A stretch of DNA of 34,962 bases from positions 1-34,962 of the forward strand of contig LFLF01000027.1 in assembly GCA_001184395.1 (NCBI GenBank), read 5' to 3'. Below are positions 8,909 to 19,730 of the stretch, one piece after another; the stretch's first letter is position 1, and each line of letters opens with the position of its first letter. The translations under genes and the position numbers were made by a program. The notes beneath the pieces are model-generated. The model worked only from the letters and a program-made list of their open reading frames with translations, searched no databases and had not been told where the DNA came from. Origin of the DNA: Candidatus Paraburkholderia calva. Its GTDB lineage: Bacteria > Pseudomonadota > Gammaproteobacteria > Burkholderiales > Burkholderiaceae.

Positions 8909-9127
8909 ATGAAACACGCCATCTCTACTTATTGGCCCGTCGCGATCCTGCTGCCGGTCCTGCTCGCGTTCTATCTGCATACCGGCGATGTCCGCTCGGC
9001 GGCCGCGCGTCAGCAACAATCGGATATCGCCAGTGTGAGCGCCGAATTGGCCCGCGCGATTTCGCTTGGTCTGGTCGAGGATAGCGACGCGATGCCCGCC
9101 GCCACATCGGCGCACAAGGCGTTCTGA
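8909..9127 (+). CDS. Small one-helix membrane or secreted protein, unknown
   Basis: 72 residues from ATG 8909 (MKHAISTYWPVAILLPVLLA). A single hydrophobic segment spans about residues 8-24, followed by a polar, Ala/Ser-rich tail ending TSAHKAF. The ribosome-binding site is weak (AGGG about eight bases upstream). An in-frame ATG at 8840 would add a His/Arg-rich leader and is less likely. No family is recognised. A strong terminator follows within 52 bases, which supports a real transcript. Confidence 0.5.
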   Translation: MKHAISTYWPVAILLPVLLAFYLHTGDVRSAAARQQQSDIASVSAELARAISLGLVEDSDAMPAATSAHKAF

Positions 9128-9177
9128 GCCACGCAAGTCCGCGTCGTCGCGTACGTCGCGCTTTGCGCATTGCCACA

Positions 9178-9210
9178 AAAATGGCGCCCACAAGTGGGCG
9201 CCATTTTCAT
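9178..9210. terminator. Bidirectional hairpin terminator before tyrB end
   Basis: AAAATGGCGCCCAC (9178-9191) and GTGGGCGCCATTTT (9194-9207) form a perfect 14-bp inverted repeat separated by AA. It lies between the convergent ends of the small plus-strand gene and tyrB, and the A and T flanks let it serve both. Confidence 0.9.
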
Positions 9211-9235
9211 TTGCGGCGAACCGGGGCGACGCGCC

Positions 9236-10435
9236 TTACTTCAGCACGGCTGCGACCGCATTCGCGACGGCGTCGATGTTGCGCGTATTGAGTGCGGCCA
9301 CGCAGATGCGGCCGGTGCTCATGGCGTAGATGCCGAATTCGTCGCGCAGACGGTCGATCTGCGCCGACGTCAGGCCCGAGTACGAGAACATGCCGCGCTG
9401 CTTGCTGACGAACGAGAAGTCGCGATCGACGCCGTTCGCCGCCAGCTGCTCGACGATACCCAAACGCATGGCGCGGATACGGTTGCGCATTTCGCCGAGT
9501 TCCTGTTCCCACATCGTGCGCAGTTCCGGCGACGCTAGCACGGCCGCTACGATGGAACCGCCGTGCGTCGGCGGGTTCGAGTAATTGGTGCGAATCACGC
9601 GCTTGAGTTGCGACAGCACGCGCGTCGATTCTTCCTTATTGGTCGTGGTGATCGACAGCGCGCCGACGCGCTCGCCGTACAGCGAGAACGACTTCGAGAA
9701 CGACGACGAAACGAACACGTTCATGTCGGTCGCCGCGAACAGGCGTACGGCGGCCGAGTCAGCCTCGATGTTTTCCGCAAAGCCCTGATACGCCATGTCG
9801 AGGAACGGCACGAGATTGCGTGCCTTCACGACTTCGGCGATCTGCTTCCATTGCGCATCCGACAGATCGACGCCGGTCGGGTTGTGGCAACAGGCGTGCA
9901 GCACGATGATCGTGCTGGCCGCGTAGCCGTTCAGCGCGGTGATCAGCGCGTCGAAGTTCACGCCACGGGTCGCGGCGTCGTAGTACGGATAGTTCACTAC
10001 CTCAAAGCCCGCGCCTTCGAACAGCGCGCGATGGTTTTCCCAGCTCGGATCGCTGATGGCGACCTTCGCGTTCGGATTGATGCGCTTCAGGAAGTCCGCG
10101 CCGATCTTCAGCGCGCCTGTGCCGCCCAGCGCCTGCGCCGTGACGACGCGGCCCGCCGCGATCAGCGGCGATTCGCGGCCGAGCAACAGCGTCTGCACGG
10201 TGGAGTTGTAGGTGGCGATGCCGTCGATCGGCAGATAGCCGCGCGGCAGGGCCGCATCGACGCGTGCTTTCTCAGCCTCGCGCACGGCGCGCAGGAGCGG
10301 AATCTTGCCTTCTTCGTTCGTGTAGACACCCACGCCAAGATTGACCTTAGTGGCGCGCGTATCGGCGTTGAAGGCTTCGTTCAGGCCCAGAATCGGGTCG
10401 CGGGGAGCGAGTTCGACGGCAGAGAAAAGAGACAT
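9236..10435 (-). CDS. tyrB: Aromatic-amino-acid/aspartate aminotransferase
   Basis: 399 residues, the usual length of class I PLP aminotransferases of the AspC/TyrB group. SFSKSFSLYGERVGAL holds the PLP Schiff-base lysine, Lys248. HACCHNPTGVD carries the conserved Asn-Pro-Thr-Gly, PFLDMAYQGFA the Asp/Tyr that contact the cofactor, and TGRICVAALN the substrate-carboxylate Arg. It moves the amino group between glutamate and phenylpyruvate, hydroxyphenylpyruvate or oxaloacetate in the cytosol; TyrB versus AspC preference cannot be fixed from sequence alone. It is divergent from uvrB and apparently monocistronic. No lesion is present. Confidence 0.93.
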   Translation of the reverse strand: MSLFSAVELAPRDPILGLNEAFNADTRATKVNLGVGVYTNEEGKIPLLRAVREAEKARVDAALPRGYLPIDGIATYNSTVQTLLLGRESPLIAAGRVVTAQALGGTGALKIGADFLKRINPNAKVAISDPSWENHRALFEGAGFEVVNYPYYDAATRGVNFDALITALNGYAASTIIVLHACCHNPTGVDLSDAQWKQIAEVVKARNLVPFLDMAYQGFAENIEADSAAVRLFAATDMNVFVSSSFSKSFSLYGERVGALSITTTNKEESTRVLSQLKRVIRTNYSNPPTHGGSIVAAVLASPELRTMWEQELGEMRNRIRAMRLGIVEQLAANGVDRDFSFVSKQRGMFSYSGLTSAQIDRLRDEFGIYAMSTGRICVAALNTRNIDAVANAVAAVLK

Positions 10436-10840
10436 GATCTATCGGCGGTGAAGGAAAGACGAGCGGCGGGAATGCGCAACTATACTGCGATACTGCGCAA
10501 AGGCACGGCGACGGGTTCGGGAAGGGTCCGGAAGAGAACGACTTTCCGCCATCATGGCGCAGTCCCTCATTGTAGCGAATCCGGCGGCCCTTATAGGACG
10601 GGTGAGGACGATATGGTGCGAATGCGCGTGCTTTTCGGCCCTAATTAGCTCTTGGACGTTGGATTTCGAGCCAAAACGGGGTGTTACCATGTTTGCTTGA
10701 GTTCGCCCGCGCAGCCCCAATTTGACACCTCGAAAAGCTCAATCGTGCACCCCGAAATATGCCGCCGCGACGGCGAGCGCGCATCCTGCATCAGCCGCTA
10801 GAATGGGTGTTTGCCTGCGGCGGCGACAACTCGATCTCCC
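10436..10840. other. Divergent tyrB/uvrB intergenic region
   Basis: About 405 bp separating divergent starts. TATAGT on the minus strand (10479-10484) is a plausible -10 for tyrB, and TAGAAT (10799-10804) a plausible -10 for uvrB; neither has a good -35 at normal spacing. TTGACA at 10722-10727 is isolated. I see no convincing LexA operator, although uvrB is SOS-controlled in E. coli. No gene is supported in this stretch. Confidence 0.45.
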
Positions 10841-12949
<2,109 letters not shown>

Positions 12950-12978
12950 GCGTTTTGTAAGTATATTTATGCCATCAG

Positions 12979-13011
12979 CGCGGCGAATCGTGCGATTCGC
13001 CGCGTTTTTTT
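12979..13011 (+). terminator. Rho-independent terminator of uvrB
   Basis: A perfect 12-bp stem CGCGGCGAATCG / CGATTCGCCGCG (12979-12990 and 12993-13004) followed by seven T, 30 bases past the uvrB stop. Confidence 0.95.
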
Positions 13012-13114
13012 GCCGCTTCGGGGGAGCTTCCATCCGGCTTAAAGCCTTACTGTGCTTGGGCTTGTAATTTGACTCAAATTGTTCCGGGTATCGAACTTTG
13101 CTAAACTGCCAAAA

Positions 13115-13133
13115 ATTGAGAATGGTTCGTATT
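13115..13133 (+). promoter_or_regulatory. Candidate Fur box upstream of ftrABCD
   Basis: TGAGAAT-G-GTTCGTA resembles the 7-1-7 Fur consensus TGATAAT-N-ATTATCA. The left half matches 6 of 7 bases, the right half only 3 of 7. It lies about 180 bp before the ftrA start, in the 360-bp uvrB-ftrA gap. That gap otherwise holds the uvrB terminator and a TTGACT at 13069-13074. Iron repression of ftrABCD is expected from Bordetella; the site itself is inference. Confidence 0.4.
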
Positions 13134-13309
13134 AACGTTCTTAGTAACCGCTCGGTCACGCGCGTGTCATGAACGAACGGGGGCGGCCGTCTCATAGGGG
13201 GAGAAGTTTGTCCAGCCGACGTGATAGCACTCGCATGACTGCGCCACCAAGCCGGTGTTTCTTGAACGATCGCGTGGCACGTGTGGCCGCTAACAACAAG
13301 GAGTAACAG

Positions 13310-13855
13310 ATGGGTTCAACGTTGATGCGCGGCCTCGTCGCCGCCGCTGGTTTGACGGCAATGATAGCGGCATCCGCTGCCGAGTATCCGATCGGCAAGC
13401 AGCACATCGAAGGCGGCATGGAGACCGGCGCTGTCTATCTGCAGCCGATCACGATGGAACCGGAAGGCATGATGCGCAAGGCATCGGATTCCGACATCCA
13501 CCTGGAAACCGACATCCACGCCGTCAAGAACAACCCGACGGGTTTCGCCGAAGGCGACTGGATGCCGTATCTGAACGTGACGTACGAACTCAGCAAGGTC
13601 GGTTCGACGCAAAGCATCAAGGGTGATCTGATGCCCATGGTCGCCAACGACGGTCCGCACTACGGCGACAACGTCAAGCTATTCGGCCCAGGCAAGTACC
13701 ACCTGAAGCTGATGATCGCGCTGCCGTCGCAGTCGGGCCATATGGCCTTCGGCCGCCATGTCGACAAGGAAACCGGCGTGGGTCCGTGGTTCAAGCCGTT
13801 CACCATCGAGTACGACTTCCCGTTCGCGGGCATCGGCAAGAAGGGCGGTTATTAA
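13310..13855 (+). CDS. ftrA: Periplasmic iron-binding protein FtrA (P19/Tpd family)
   Basis: 181 residues with a signal peptide (about 1-24, ending SAA before EYPIGKQ). AAGGAG stands 7 bases before ATG 13310. The mature part is the P19/Tp34 immunoglobulin-like metal-binding fold. The candidate metal ligands SDIHLETDIH, LMPMVANDGPHYGDN and GHMAFGRHVDKETG contain the conserved His/Met/Glu residues. In the Bordetella and Burkholderia FtrABCD system this dimer captures Fe(II), probably with copper, and passes it to the FtrC permease. It is first gene of the four-gene ftr operon. No defect is seen. Confidence 0.9.
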   Translation: MGSTLMRGLVAAAGLTAMIAASAAEYPIGKQHIEGGMETGAVYLQPITMEPEGMMRKASDSDIHLETDIHAVKNNPTGFAEGDWMPYLNVTYELSKVGSTQSIKGDLMPMVANDGPHYGDNVKLFGPGKYHLKLMIALPSQSGHMAFGRHVDKETGVGPWFKPFTIEYDFPFAGIGKKGGY

Positions 13856-13913
13856 AGATTCGCGCGCCCGGTCACGAGTGCGGACACGGGCGCGATTCTC
13901 TTCGGGGAAGTGC

Positions 13914-14243
13914 ATGAAAGTGAGAAAGCAGTTGATCGCGCTGGCCGCCGCACTCGCGGCCGTCACGGCGCACGCCGACGATTTGCCGACGTTTCAGCTC
14001 GAGCTCAACGACGGCAAGCTGAATCCGGCGCGCATCGAAGTGCCGGTGGGCAAGCGCATCAAGATCGAGGTGAAGAACACCGGCAAGGGCGTCGCCGAGT
14101 TCGAGAGCGTGCAGTTGCGCAAGGAAAAGGTGCTGGCGCCGGGCGCGGATTCGTTCGTCGTGATCGCGCCGCTGGATCCGGGCGAGTACAAGTTCTTCGA
14201 CGATTTTCACCAGTCCGCGCAAGGCGTGATCGTCGCGAAGTAA
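13914..14243 (+). CDS. ftrB: Periplasmic cupredoxin-like protein FtrB
   Basis: 109 residues; signal peptide about 1-21 (cleavage after AHA). The mature protein is one cupredoxin-like domain, with LELNDGKLNPARIEVPVGKR at its start and EYKFFDDFHQSAQGVIVAK at its end. There is no Cys, so a classical type 1 copper site is absent. In FtrABCD the cupredoxin is thought to oxidise Fe(II) before import by FtrC. The start at 13914 follows GGGGAAG, and the gene lies 58 bases after ftrA. The whole segment is intact. Confidence 0.88.
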   Translation: MKVRKQLIALAAALAAVTAHADDLPTFQLELNDGKLNPARIEVPVGKRIKIEVKNTGKGVAEFESVQLRKEKVLAPGADSFVVIAPLDPGEYKFFDDFHQSAQGVIVAK

Positions 14244-14311
14244 TCTCCGTGCCCGCAAGCGTTCTACACTGCGCGGCCGAACGAAGTGGAATGAGCAGGG
14301 GAGGTTTTGAT

Positions 14312-15163
14312 ATGGGGCAGGTTCTATTCATCGTGTGGCGTGAGAGTGTCGAGGCACTGCTCGTCGTCGGCGTTCTGTACGCGTGGCTGAAGAACGGCGA
14401 CCATCAGGCGCGCCGCGGTCTGCCTTATCTTTGGGCTGGCGTGGCGATCGGCCTAATCGCGGCCATCGCGCTGGGCGCGGCGCTGGTCGGTTTCACGGAA
14501 ATGCTGTCGGGCGCCGCGCAGGATTACTTCCAGACCGCGATAGTGCTCGTCGCATGCGTGCTGATCGTGCAGATGGTGCTGTGGATGAAGCGTCACGGCC
14601 GCACGCTAAAGCGCGACATGGAAAGCTCGCTGCAAAAGAGCACGCAGGACGAACACTGGTGGGGCATCGCGGTGTTGGTGGCGCTGGCCATCGCGCGCGA
14701 GGGCAGCGAAACGACCGTGTTTCTGTACGGCGTCGGCTTCGACCAGTCGGGTCACGTTGATGCGTCGCAGTATCTGGCGATCGTCGTCGGCTTCTGGCTC
14801 GCGCTGCTGACGTTCTATCTGCTGCAACTCGGTGGCAAGATCTTCTCGTGGCGCTCGTTCTTCCGCGTCACCGAAATCATGCTGTTGTTTCTTGCGGCGG
14901 GCCTGTTCGAAGCGGGCGTAGACAAGCTCATTGACATGGAAGTGCTGCCGGTGATTGTCAATCAGGTGTGGAACTCGTCCGCTTTGCTGGACGACTCGAG
15001 CACCTTCGGTTCGCTGGTCGCGACGCTGACGGGGTATCGCGCGCATCCGGCGGGGATGAATCTGGTCGCGTATGCGGTGTACTGGATCGTCATCTATCTT
15101 CTGCTGCGTCGTTCGAATAGCCAGATGGCGCAAAAACAAAAGGCGACAAGCCGTCCAGCATGA
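14312..15163 (+). CDS. ftrC: Iron permease FtrC (FTR1/EfeU family)
   Basis: 283 residues from ATG 14312 with GGGGAGG upstream. Seven hydrophobic helices are visible. Both FTR1 iron-binding REXXE motifs are present: RESVE at 10-14 and REGSE at 129-133, the latter in the helix ALAIAREGSETTVFLYG. It imports iron across the inner membrane together with FtrA, FtrB and FtrD. Its stop overlaps the ftrD start as ATGA, implying translational coupling. The reading frame is open upstream, but that sequence is a shadow of ftrB. Confidence 0.93.
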   Translation: MGQVLFIVWRESVEALLVVGVLYAWLKNGDHQARRGLPYLWAGVAIGLIAAIALGAALVGFTEMLSGAAQDYFQTAIVLVACVLIVQMVLWMKRHGRTLKRDMESSLQKSTQDEHWWGIAVLVALAIAREGSETTVFLYGVGFDQSGHVDASQYLAIVVGFWLALLTFYLLQLGGKIFSWRSFFRVTEIMLLFLAAGLFEAGVDKLIDMEVLPVIVNQVWNSSALLDDSSTFGSLVATLTGYRAHPAGMNLVAYAVYWIVIYLLLRRSNSQMAQKQKATSRPA

Positions 15164-16581
15164 GTTCCGTAATGCCCACAGGGAGTGCTAACCCGAGCCG
15201 GCTTCAGCAAGCCGGCCAATGGATGCAACGTCACGGTAGCACGATCCGCATGATTCAGTGGGTCATGGTTGCCGTGTACGCATTTCTGATCCTCGTCCCC
15301 GCGGTGATGCCGCTGCCCGACAGCTCCGCGCATCTGTGGAACAACCTGACGCTCGCCGCGCAGTTCGTGTTCTGGGGCATCTGGTGGCCGTTCGTACTGC
15401 TGTCGATGGTGATGCTCGGACGCGTCTGGTGCGGCGTGCTGTGCCCCGAAGGCGCGATTACCGAGTTCGCGAGCAAGTTCGGTCGCGGCTGGGCTATCCC
15501 GCGCTGGATACGATGGGGCGGTTGGCCGTTTGTCGCCTTCGGACTCGCGACCATCTATAGCCAGATGGTTAGCGTCTATCAGTATCCGAAAGCGGTGCTG
15601 CTGGTGCTCGGCGGCTCGACCGTCGGCGCGATGATCGTTGGCGTGCTGTACGGGCGCGAGAAGCGCGTGTGGTGCAAGTATCTGTGTCCGGTCAACGGCG
15701 TGTTCTCGCTGCTGGCGCGTTTCGCGCCGTTCCATTTCAAGGTCAGCGAAGACGCATGGCGCCGCTCGTACAAACAGGGTGAGCACGATCATCGCGTGAT
15801 CCCGATCAACTGCGCGCCGCTCGTGCCGCTGCGCAACATGAAGGGCGCCTCCGACTGCCATATGTGCGGCCGCTGCAGCGGGCATCGCGACGCCATTGCG
15901 CTGACGTGGCGCTCGCCGTCGGAAGAGGTCGTGAAGCTCGGCGACAAGGCCACAAATCCGTGGGACACGGCGCTGATTCTCTACGGCTTGCTGGGAATCG
16001 CGATCGGCGCGTTTCACTGGACCGTGAGCACCTGGTTCGTGGATCTGAAGCAGTACCTCGCCGGCTGGCTGATCGATCGCAATATCCTGTGGCCGCTCGA
16101 TACCAACGCGCCGTGGTTCCTGTTTACACATTATCCCGAACAGAACGACGTCTTCTCATGGCTCGATGGATCGATGGTGGTGGGCTATATTCTCGTGACC
16201 GGGCTCGTCTACGGCACCGCGTTGCTCGGGTTGCTCGCGCTCGCCGCGTGTGCGCTCGGCGCGTGGGATGCGAAGCGCCTGCATCATCTGACGTTGTCGC
16301 TGATTCCGATTGCGGGCGTCGGCGTGTTCCTCGGGCTCTCGGCCACGACGGTGTCGCTGCTGCGCGCTGAGCACATGGCGCTGTGGTGGGTGCCAGGTCT
16401 GCGGCTCGGGCTGCTGGCGCTCGCGAATTTGGCGAGCGCATGGCTCGCGTGGGGCGTGACGAAGCGCTATGCCGCAACGATTGGTCATCGACTTCTTTCG
16501 ATGGTATGGTTTGTCGCAGCGCTGGCCGTTGCGGACAACGCCTGGTACCTGATGTTCTGGGGCTTTACCCGAAGAAACTAG
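15160..16581 (+). CDS. ftrD: Membrane ferredoxin FtrD (4Fe-4S electron-transfer protein)
   Basis: 473 residues, polytopic: hydrophobic segments near 32-50, 68-88, 120-140, 150-165 and several after 265. Cys motifs: WCGVLCPEGA (C91, C95), WCKYLCPVNG (C172, C176) and CHMCGRCSGH (C233, C236, C239). These are of the NapH/RdxA polyferredoxin type. In FtrABCD it is proposed to accept the electron released when FtrB oxidises iron. It starts inside the ftrC stop codon. The frame is uninterrupted to TAG 16579-16581. Confidence 0.92.
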   Translation: MSSVMPTGSANPSRLQQAGQWMQRHGSTIRMIQWVMVAVYAFLILVPAVMPLPDSSAHLWNNLTLAAQFVFWGIWWPFVLLSMVMLGRVWCGVLCPEGAITEFASKFGRGWAIPRWIRWGGWPFVAFGLATIYSQMVSVYQYPKAVLLVLGGSTVGAMIVGVLYGREKRVWCKYLCPVNGVFSLLARFAPFHFKVSEDAWRRSYKQGEHDHRVIPINCAPLVPLRNMKGASDCHMCGRCSGHRDAIALTWRSPSEEVVKLGDKATNPWDTALILYGLLGIAIGAFHWTVSTWFVDLKQYLAGWLIDRNILWPLDTNAPWFLFTHYPEQNDVFSWLDGSMVVGYILVTGLVYGTALLGLLALAACALGAWDAKRLHHLTLSLIPIAGVGVFLGLSATTVSLLRAEHMALWWVPGLRLGLLALANLASAWLAWGVTKRYAATIGHRLLSMVWFVAALAVADNAWYLMFWGFTRRN

Positions 16582-16614
16582 CCGCCGTTTCGCGCGGCAC
16601 CGAGAGAGCACCAC

Positions 16615-16929
16615 GTGAGAACCAAACCCGTACTGACTGACGACGACATCAAGGCCATGGCCGTCGCCGAGGCGCACGCGAAGGAACACGGCTGGAACGT
16701 GACGATCGCCATCGTGAACGATGGCGGTCATTTGCTGCATGTTCATCGCCTGGAAGGCGCGGGCACCGCCGAAATGGCGACCGGCAAGGCGCGCACCGCC
16801 GTACTTGGCCGCCGCGAAACCAAGGTCTACGAAGACACTATCAAGCAGGGTCGCACAGCGTTTCTGCCGCGCCCATGACCGCGATGCTCGAAGGCGGGCA
16901 TCGCCGTTTTGGGCATAGAGAACGCCTGA
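16615..16929 (+). pseudogene. GlcG/HbpS-family haem-binding protein, truncated
   Basis: The N-terminal 80 residues fit the family: MRTKPVLTDDDIKAMAVAEA, then NVTIAIVNDGGHLLHVHRLE and KVYEDTIKQGRTAFL. After TAFL the frame shifts (LPRP and stop at 16876-16878). The family text continues out of frame as APMTAMLEGG, then jumps to AGIAVLGIENA with stop at 16927-16929. The expected middle part (about 25 residues, usually Val-rich with a Gly-Val-Ser-Gly motif) is deleted. The junction sits in an inverted repeat GCGATGC/GCATCGC (16890-16913). An 87-residue truncated product is possible but would lack half the fold. It lies 33 bases after ftrD, so it was probably the last gene of the ftr operon. Confidence 0.75.
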
Positions 16930-17204
16930 GTTTTTTCGCCGTATTTTTTTCCGTTTCGCGTCATCTGTGCGCAAAACAAAACAGCATACTCTCCGCGTGA
17001 AAAGTGTGCTGTTCGCATGCTGCTCGATGGCGCAGGAACCCAAAAAAGCGGCTTCGCTTGCTATCGACGACTGGCTGGTGTTTGCACGAAGGGGGCTAAA
17101 TTCTCGCGTGCAAGTCGTCCTCGCTAGCTAGTGCCAAACACCTCTTTGGCGAGGTGGTCCCCACAATACCCGGTGCGTACTGCTGTTGTTTCGGTACTGC
17201 TCGC

Positions 17205-17474
17205 TTACTTCGTCAGGATCAGCTTGCCCAGACGAGTGGCGCGCAATTGGTAGGTCTCCCCGTTGTGCATGATGCTCACATGGCTGCGTCCTTGCAGCAG
17301 GACATCGCTCTTCAACGAGCGCTCGGCATTCGCATCCGCCGCGACCGATGTCGCCACCAACGCCGTCGATGTGCGCACCGTCGATACGGCGGCCGTCCTC
17401 GGGCGGGTAATCGCGGCGTCGCGGGCAACCAGGCGGCGCAGCCTGAGCGTGGAGAATCGCAGCGTGTCGGTCAT
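17205..17474 (-). CDS. hemP: Hemin uptake protein HemP
   Basis: 89 residues. The C-terminal third, LLQGRSHVSIMHNGETYQLR followed by ATRLGKLILTK, is the conserved HemP domain. The N-terminal part is basic and variable (MTDTLRFSTLRLRRLVARDA). HemP is a small protein, Fur-controlled in Burkholderia, that promotes expression or activity of haem uptake. No hemin receptor or ABC genes stand next to it in this window. The start lacks a clear ribosome-binding site. An AT-rich palindrome lies about 40 bases upstream. The gene is intact. Confidence 0.87.
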   Translation of the reverse strand: MTDTLRFSTLRLRRLVARDAAITRPRTAAVSTVRTSTALVATSVAADANAERSLKSDVLLQGRSHVSIMHNGETYQLRATRLGKLILTK

Positions 17475-17512
17475 GTCGATGTGTGCGTTCGTTGATTCGA
17501 TGGGTTTATAGT

Positions 17513-17531
17513 AAACAATAATTATTCATAT
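17513..17531 (-). promoter_or_regulatory. AT-rich palindrome upstream of hemP (possible Fur site or -10)
   Basis: The perfect palindrome AATAATTATT lies in a 25-bp AT-rich patch that stands out from the GC-rich background, 39-57 bases upstream of the hemP ATG. The match to the Fur 7-1-7 consensus is poor, so this may be a -10 region instead. Confidence 0.3.
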
Positions 17532-17623
17532 TTGAAACTAGCCTTTTCGAATCAACGCGCAACTTTTGATAGGTGCGCTCGATCTTGCGGCGAAGCATCC
17601 GCCGCAAGATCAGGCGTGCGTGC

Positions 17624-18112
17624 TCAATGAAGCAGACCTTCGTCCTTGCGTCCATGCGCGAACTGGCGAATCAACCGTACCGTGTCGATGTCCGACTCGC
17701 GATACGCCGACTTCACGATCTCCGCTGTCTGCATTTCATCCGGCGTCGGATTGGTCTTTTCCGGCAGCGTGGTGCTGTAGGTGAAGCGCAGGAAGAGTTG
17801 CGTCTCGTCGCGTTGCTCGATTGCCATGGTGAGCAAACCGCCGACATACTCCGCCGTTGGCTGGATGTCGTAGCGGACATTGTCGTTCGGCATGAGCGTG
17901 ATGCGGTCGCGCACGACGGCCTGACCGTAATGCAGATCGCGCTCCATCGTGTCGCCTTCGTGCGAGAGGATGGCGCAGCTATCGAGGCCCAGCACGAACA
18001 GTTGCGGCTGTTCGGCGCGTAGCACGAGACCTTCCCACAACTGCTCGCGCGTGAGCGAGTCAACGAGCGGATTTCCCGGGTCGTTGATCTGGATCAGATG
18101 TTCGAAATTCAA
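17624..18112 (-). CDS. DUF1857 (SRPBCC-superfamily) protein
   Basis: 162 residues starting MNFEHLIQINDPGNPLVDSL, followed by TREQLWEGLVLRAEQPQLFV, the pattern of the DUF1857 branch of the START/SRPBCC fold. These proteins have a hydrophobic ligand pocket; a fungal relative, AtaL, belongs to the same group, and no bacterial function is settled. It lies 30 bases downstream of the broken osmC gene in the same direction, so the two were probably cotranscribed. No lesions; the frame is fully open. Confidence 0.8.
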   Translation of the reverse strand: MNFEHLIQINDPGNPLVDSLTREQLWEGLVLRAEQPQLFVLGLDSCAILSHEGDTMERDLHYGQAVVRDRITLMPNDNVRYDIQPTAEYVGGLLTMAIEQRDETQLFLRFTYSTTLPEKTNPTPDEMQTAEIVKSAYRESDIDTVRLIRQFAHGRKDEGLLH

Positions 18113-18142
18113 AACGACGTTTCCTTGATGGTCGTGATGCCC

Positions 18143-18522
18143 TCAGTGCGTCAGACCGGACTCGATATGGATCGCGCTGGACAGAATATTGTGCACGGGG
18201 CATGAGCCGTTCCCGCTGATCGGCCTCGAGCGGCCCTTCGAGCGTGATGCGACGGTCGATCGCCGTGCCGGCCGCCGTGGTCTTCATCGGACAGTTCCAC
18301 GCGCACCGACTCGAGCGGCCAGCTCTTGCGTTTCGCGTACATGCGCAGCGTGATGCTGGTGCAGGCGCCGAGGCTCGAGAGCAGCAGTGTTGGCGGATCA
18401 GGCGCCTTGTCGCCGCCGCCTAGGCTTTCGGGCTCGTCGGCGAGCCAGGTGTGTGTGCCGTCCTCGAGGCGAACCTGATAGTCGGCATCGCGCACGGTGG
18501 CGATAACGGTCGATGCGGCTAT
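18143..18522 (-). pseudogene. OsmC/Ohr-family peroxide-resistance protein, broken
   Basis: The family sequence TWLADEPESLGGGDKAPDPP and LLLSSLGACTSITLRMYAKR, with the first redox Cys, is in one frame. MKTTAAGTAIDRRITLEGPL follows in a second frame. The second-Cys motif CPVHNILSSAIHIESGLTH is in a third, with several residues lost just before it. The likely original start is also lost: AGGAG is followed six bases later by ATA (18520-18522) where ATG would give MAASTVIATVRDADYQVRLE. OsmC enzymes reduce organic hydroperoxides with the two Cys, here no longer on one chain. Confidence 0.85.
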
Positions 18523-18682
18523 GCGTTGCTCCTGTGATGTGCTGATGCGTACGAGAAGGTACTGATCTGACGAATAAGGAACGGCGCGGCTCGAACGGTC
18601 ATTGTGACGCAATGTGTCCCGTCATGCCGCGCCGTTTCCTTTTATTTCGAATCGGCAATCGCGCTTCTGGCCTGCAACTTCC

Positions 18683-19548
18683 TCAGTGGGCGACCGCGTC
18701 CATGCGTCCCGCCTGATAGTCGATCACGGCCTGACGGATTTCGTCTTCCGTGTTCATCACGAACGGGCCGTAGCGCACGACCGGCTCCTCCAGCGGCACG
18801 CCGCCGATCAGGAGCACTTCGACGGCTTCGTCGCCTGCGGCGAGCGCGATGGTATTGCCGTCGTTCTTGAACAGCACCATCTGCTGCGCGCGCACCGGCT
18901 GCGCGTGCAGGCCATACAGCCCTGTGCCGGACAGCGAATACGCAAACACGCGAAAGTCCTTCGGCACGCGATGTTCGATCTTCGCACCCGGTTGCAGCGA
19001 AAAATGCTGATACAGGATCGGCGTGCGCGTTTCGATGGCCGCCTTCACGCCGAGCGCTTCGCCCGCGATGACTTTCACGCGCACCTTGCCGTCCTCGCTA
19101 GGCGCGACCGGTATGCCCGCCGACGGAATCTCCTGATAGCGCGGCTCGATCATCTTGTCGCGCCTGGGCAGATTCACCCACAGTTGCAGGCCATGCACGC
19201 GGCCGCCGCGGTGAGTGAATTCCTCGCCGAGCATCTCGCTATGCACGACGCCCGCGCCGGCCGTCATCCATTGCACGTCGCCGGGGCGCAGCGTGCCGGA
19301 ATGGCCTGCCGAGTCCTTATGGCCGAATTCGCCTTCGAGCATGTAGGTGATGGTCTCGAAGCCTCGATGCGGATGATCCGGCGCGCCCTTGGCTTCGCCT
19401 GGCGCGAGTCGATGGAGCCCATCTCGTCGAGCAGGAGGAATGGGTCGAAATCCATCATGAGACGAGTGGGAAAAGGGCGATGCACGACAAATCCGCCGCC
19501 TTCGACCGTGCGGACCGCCGGGATAATGCTGGAAATGGTGCGGCTCAT
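18683..19548 (-). pseudogene. Pirin-family (cupin) protein, one frameshift
   Basis: MSRTISSIIPAVRTVEGGGF and DFDPFLLLDEMGS are in one frame. From HPHRGFETITYMLEGEFGHK to the end (IRQAVIDYQAGRMDAVAH) the sequence is in another. The shift fits loss of one base at about 19400-19403 (plus-strand CCTGGCG where CCTGGGCG is expected). Apart from this the protein is complete, about 288 residues, with the metal-binding HPHRGFET and HSEML motifs. Pirins bind iron, and some are quercetinases. With only one homopolymer indel, a sequencing error is a fair alternative. It is divergent from a LysR gene that is also broken by one base. Confidence 0.8.
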
Positions 19549-19572
19549 GGCTGTGTTCTCTCGCGTCGCAAT

Positions 19573-19612
19573 AGGGGAATAGCGTTAAATTTAAAACATA
19601 GGGCTATTGTAT
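19573..19612. promoter_or_regulatory. AT-rich palindromic region between pirin and LysR genes
   Basis: TTAAATTTAA (19585-19594) is a perfect palindrome flanked by AATAG and CTATT and by two ATAGGG copies. It lies in the pirin-LysR divergent gap, where a LysR regulator normally binds. Promoter or operator status is inference from position and composition. Confidence 0.35.
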
Positions 19613-19730
19613 GGACCGAATTCGAGGATAAAAGACGCCACGGCGCAATGGATTGTCCCGCTGGCGATAATGAGTGATGAGTGCCGATCTCCTTACGGCG
19701 GCGCACAAAAGCCAACCGACGAGTGCCAGC

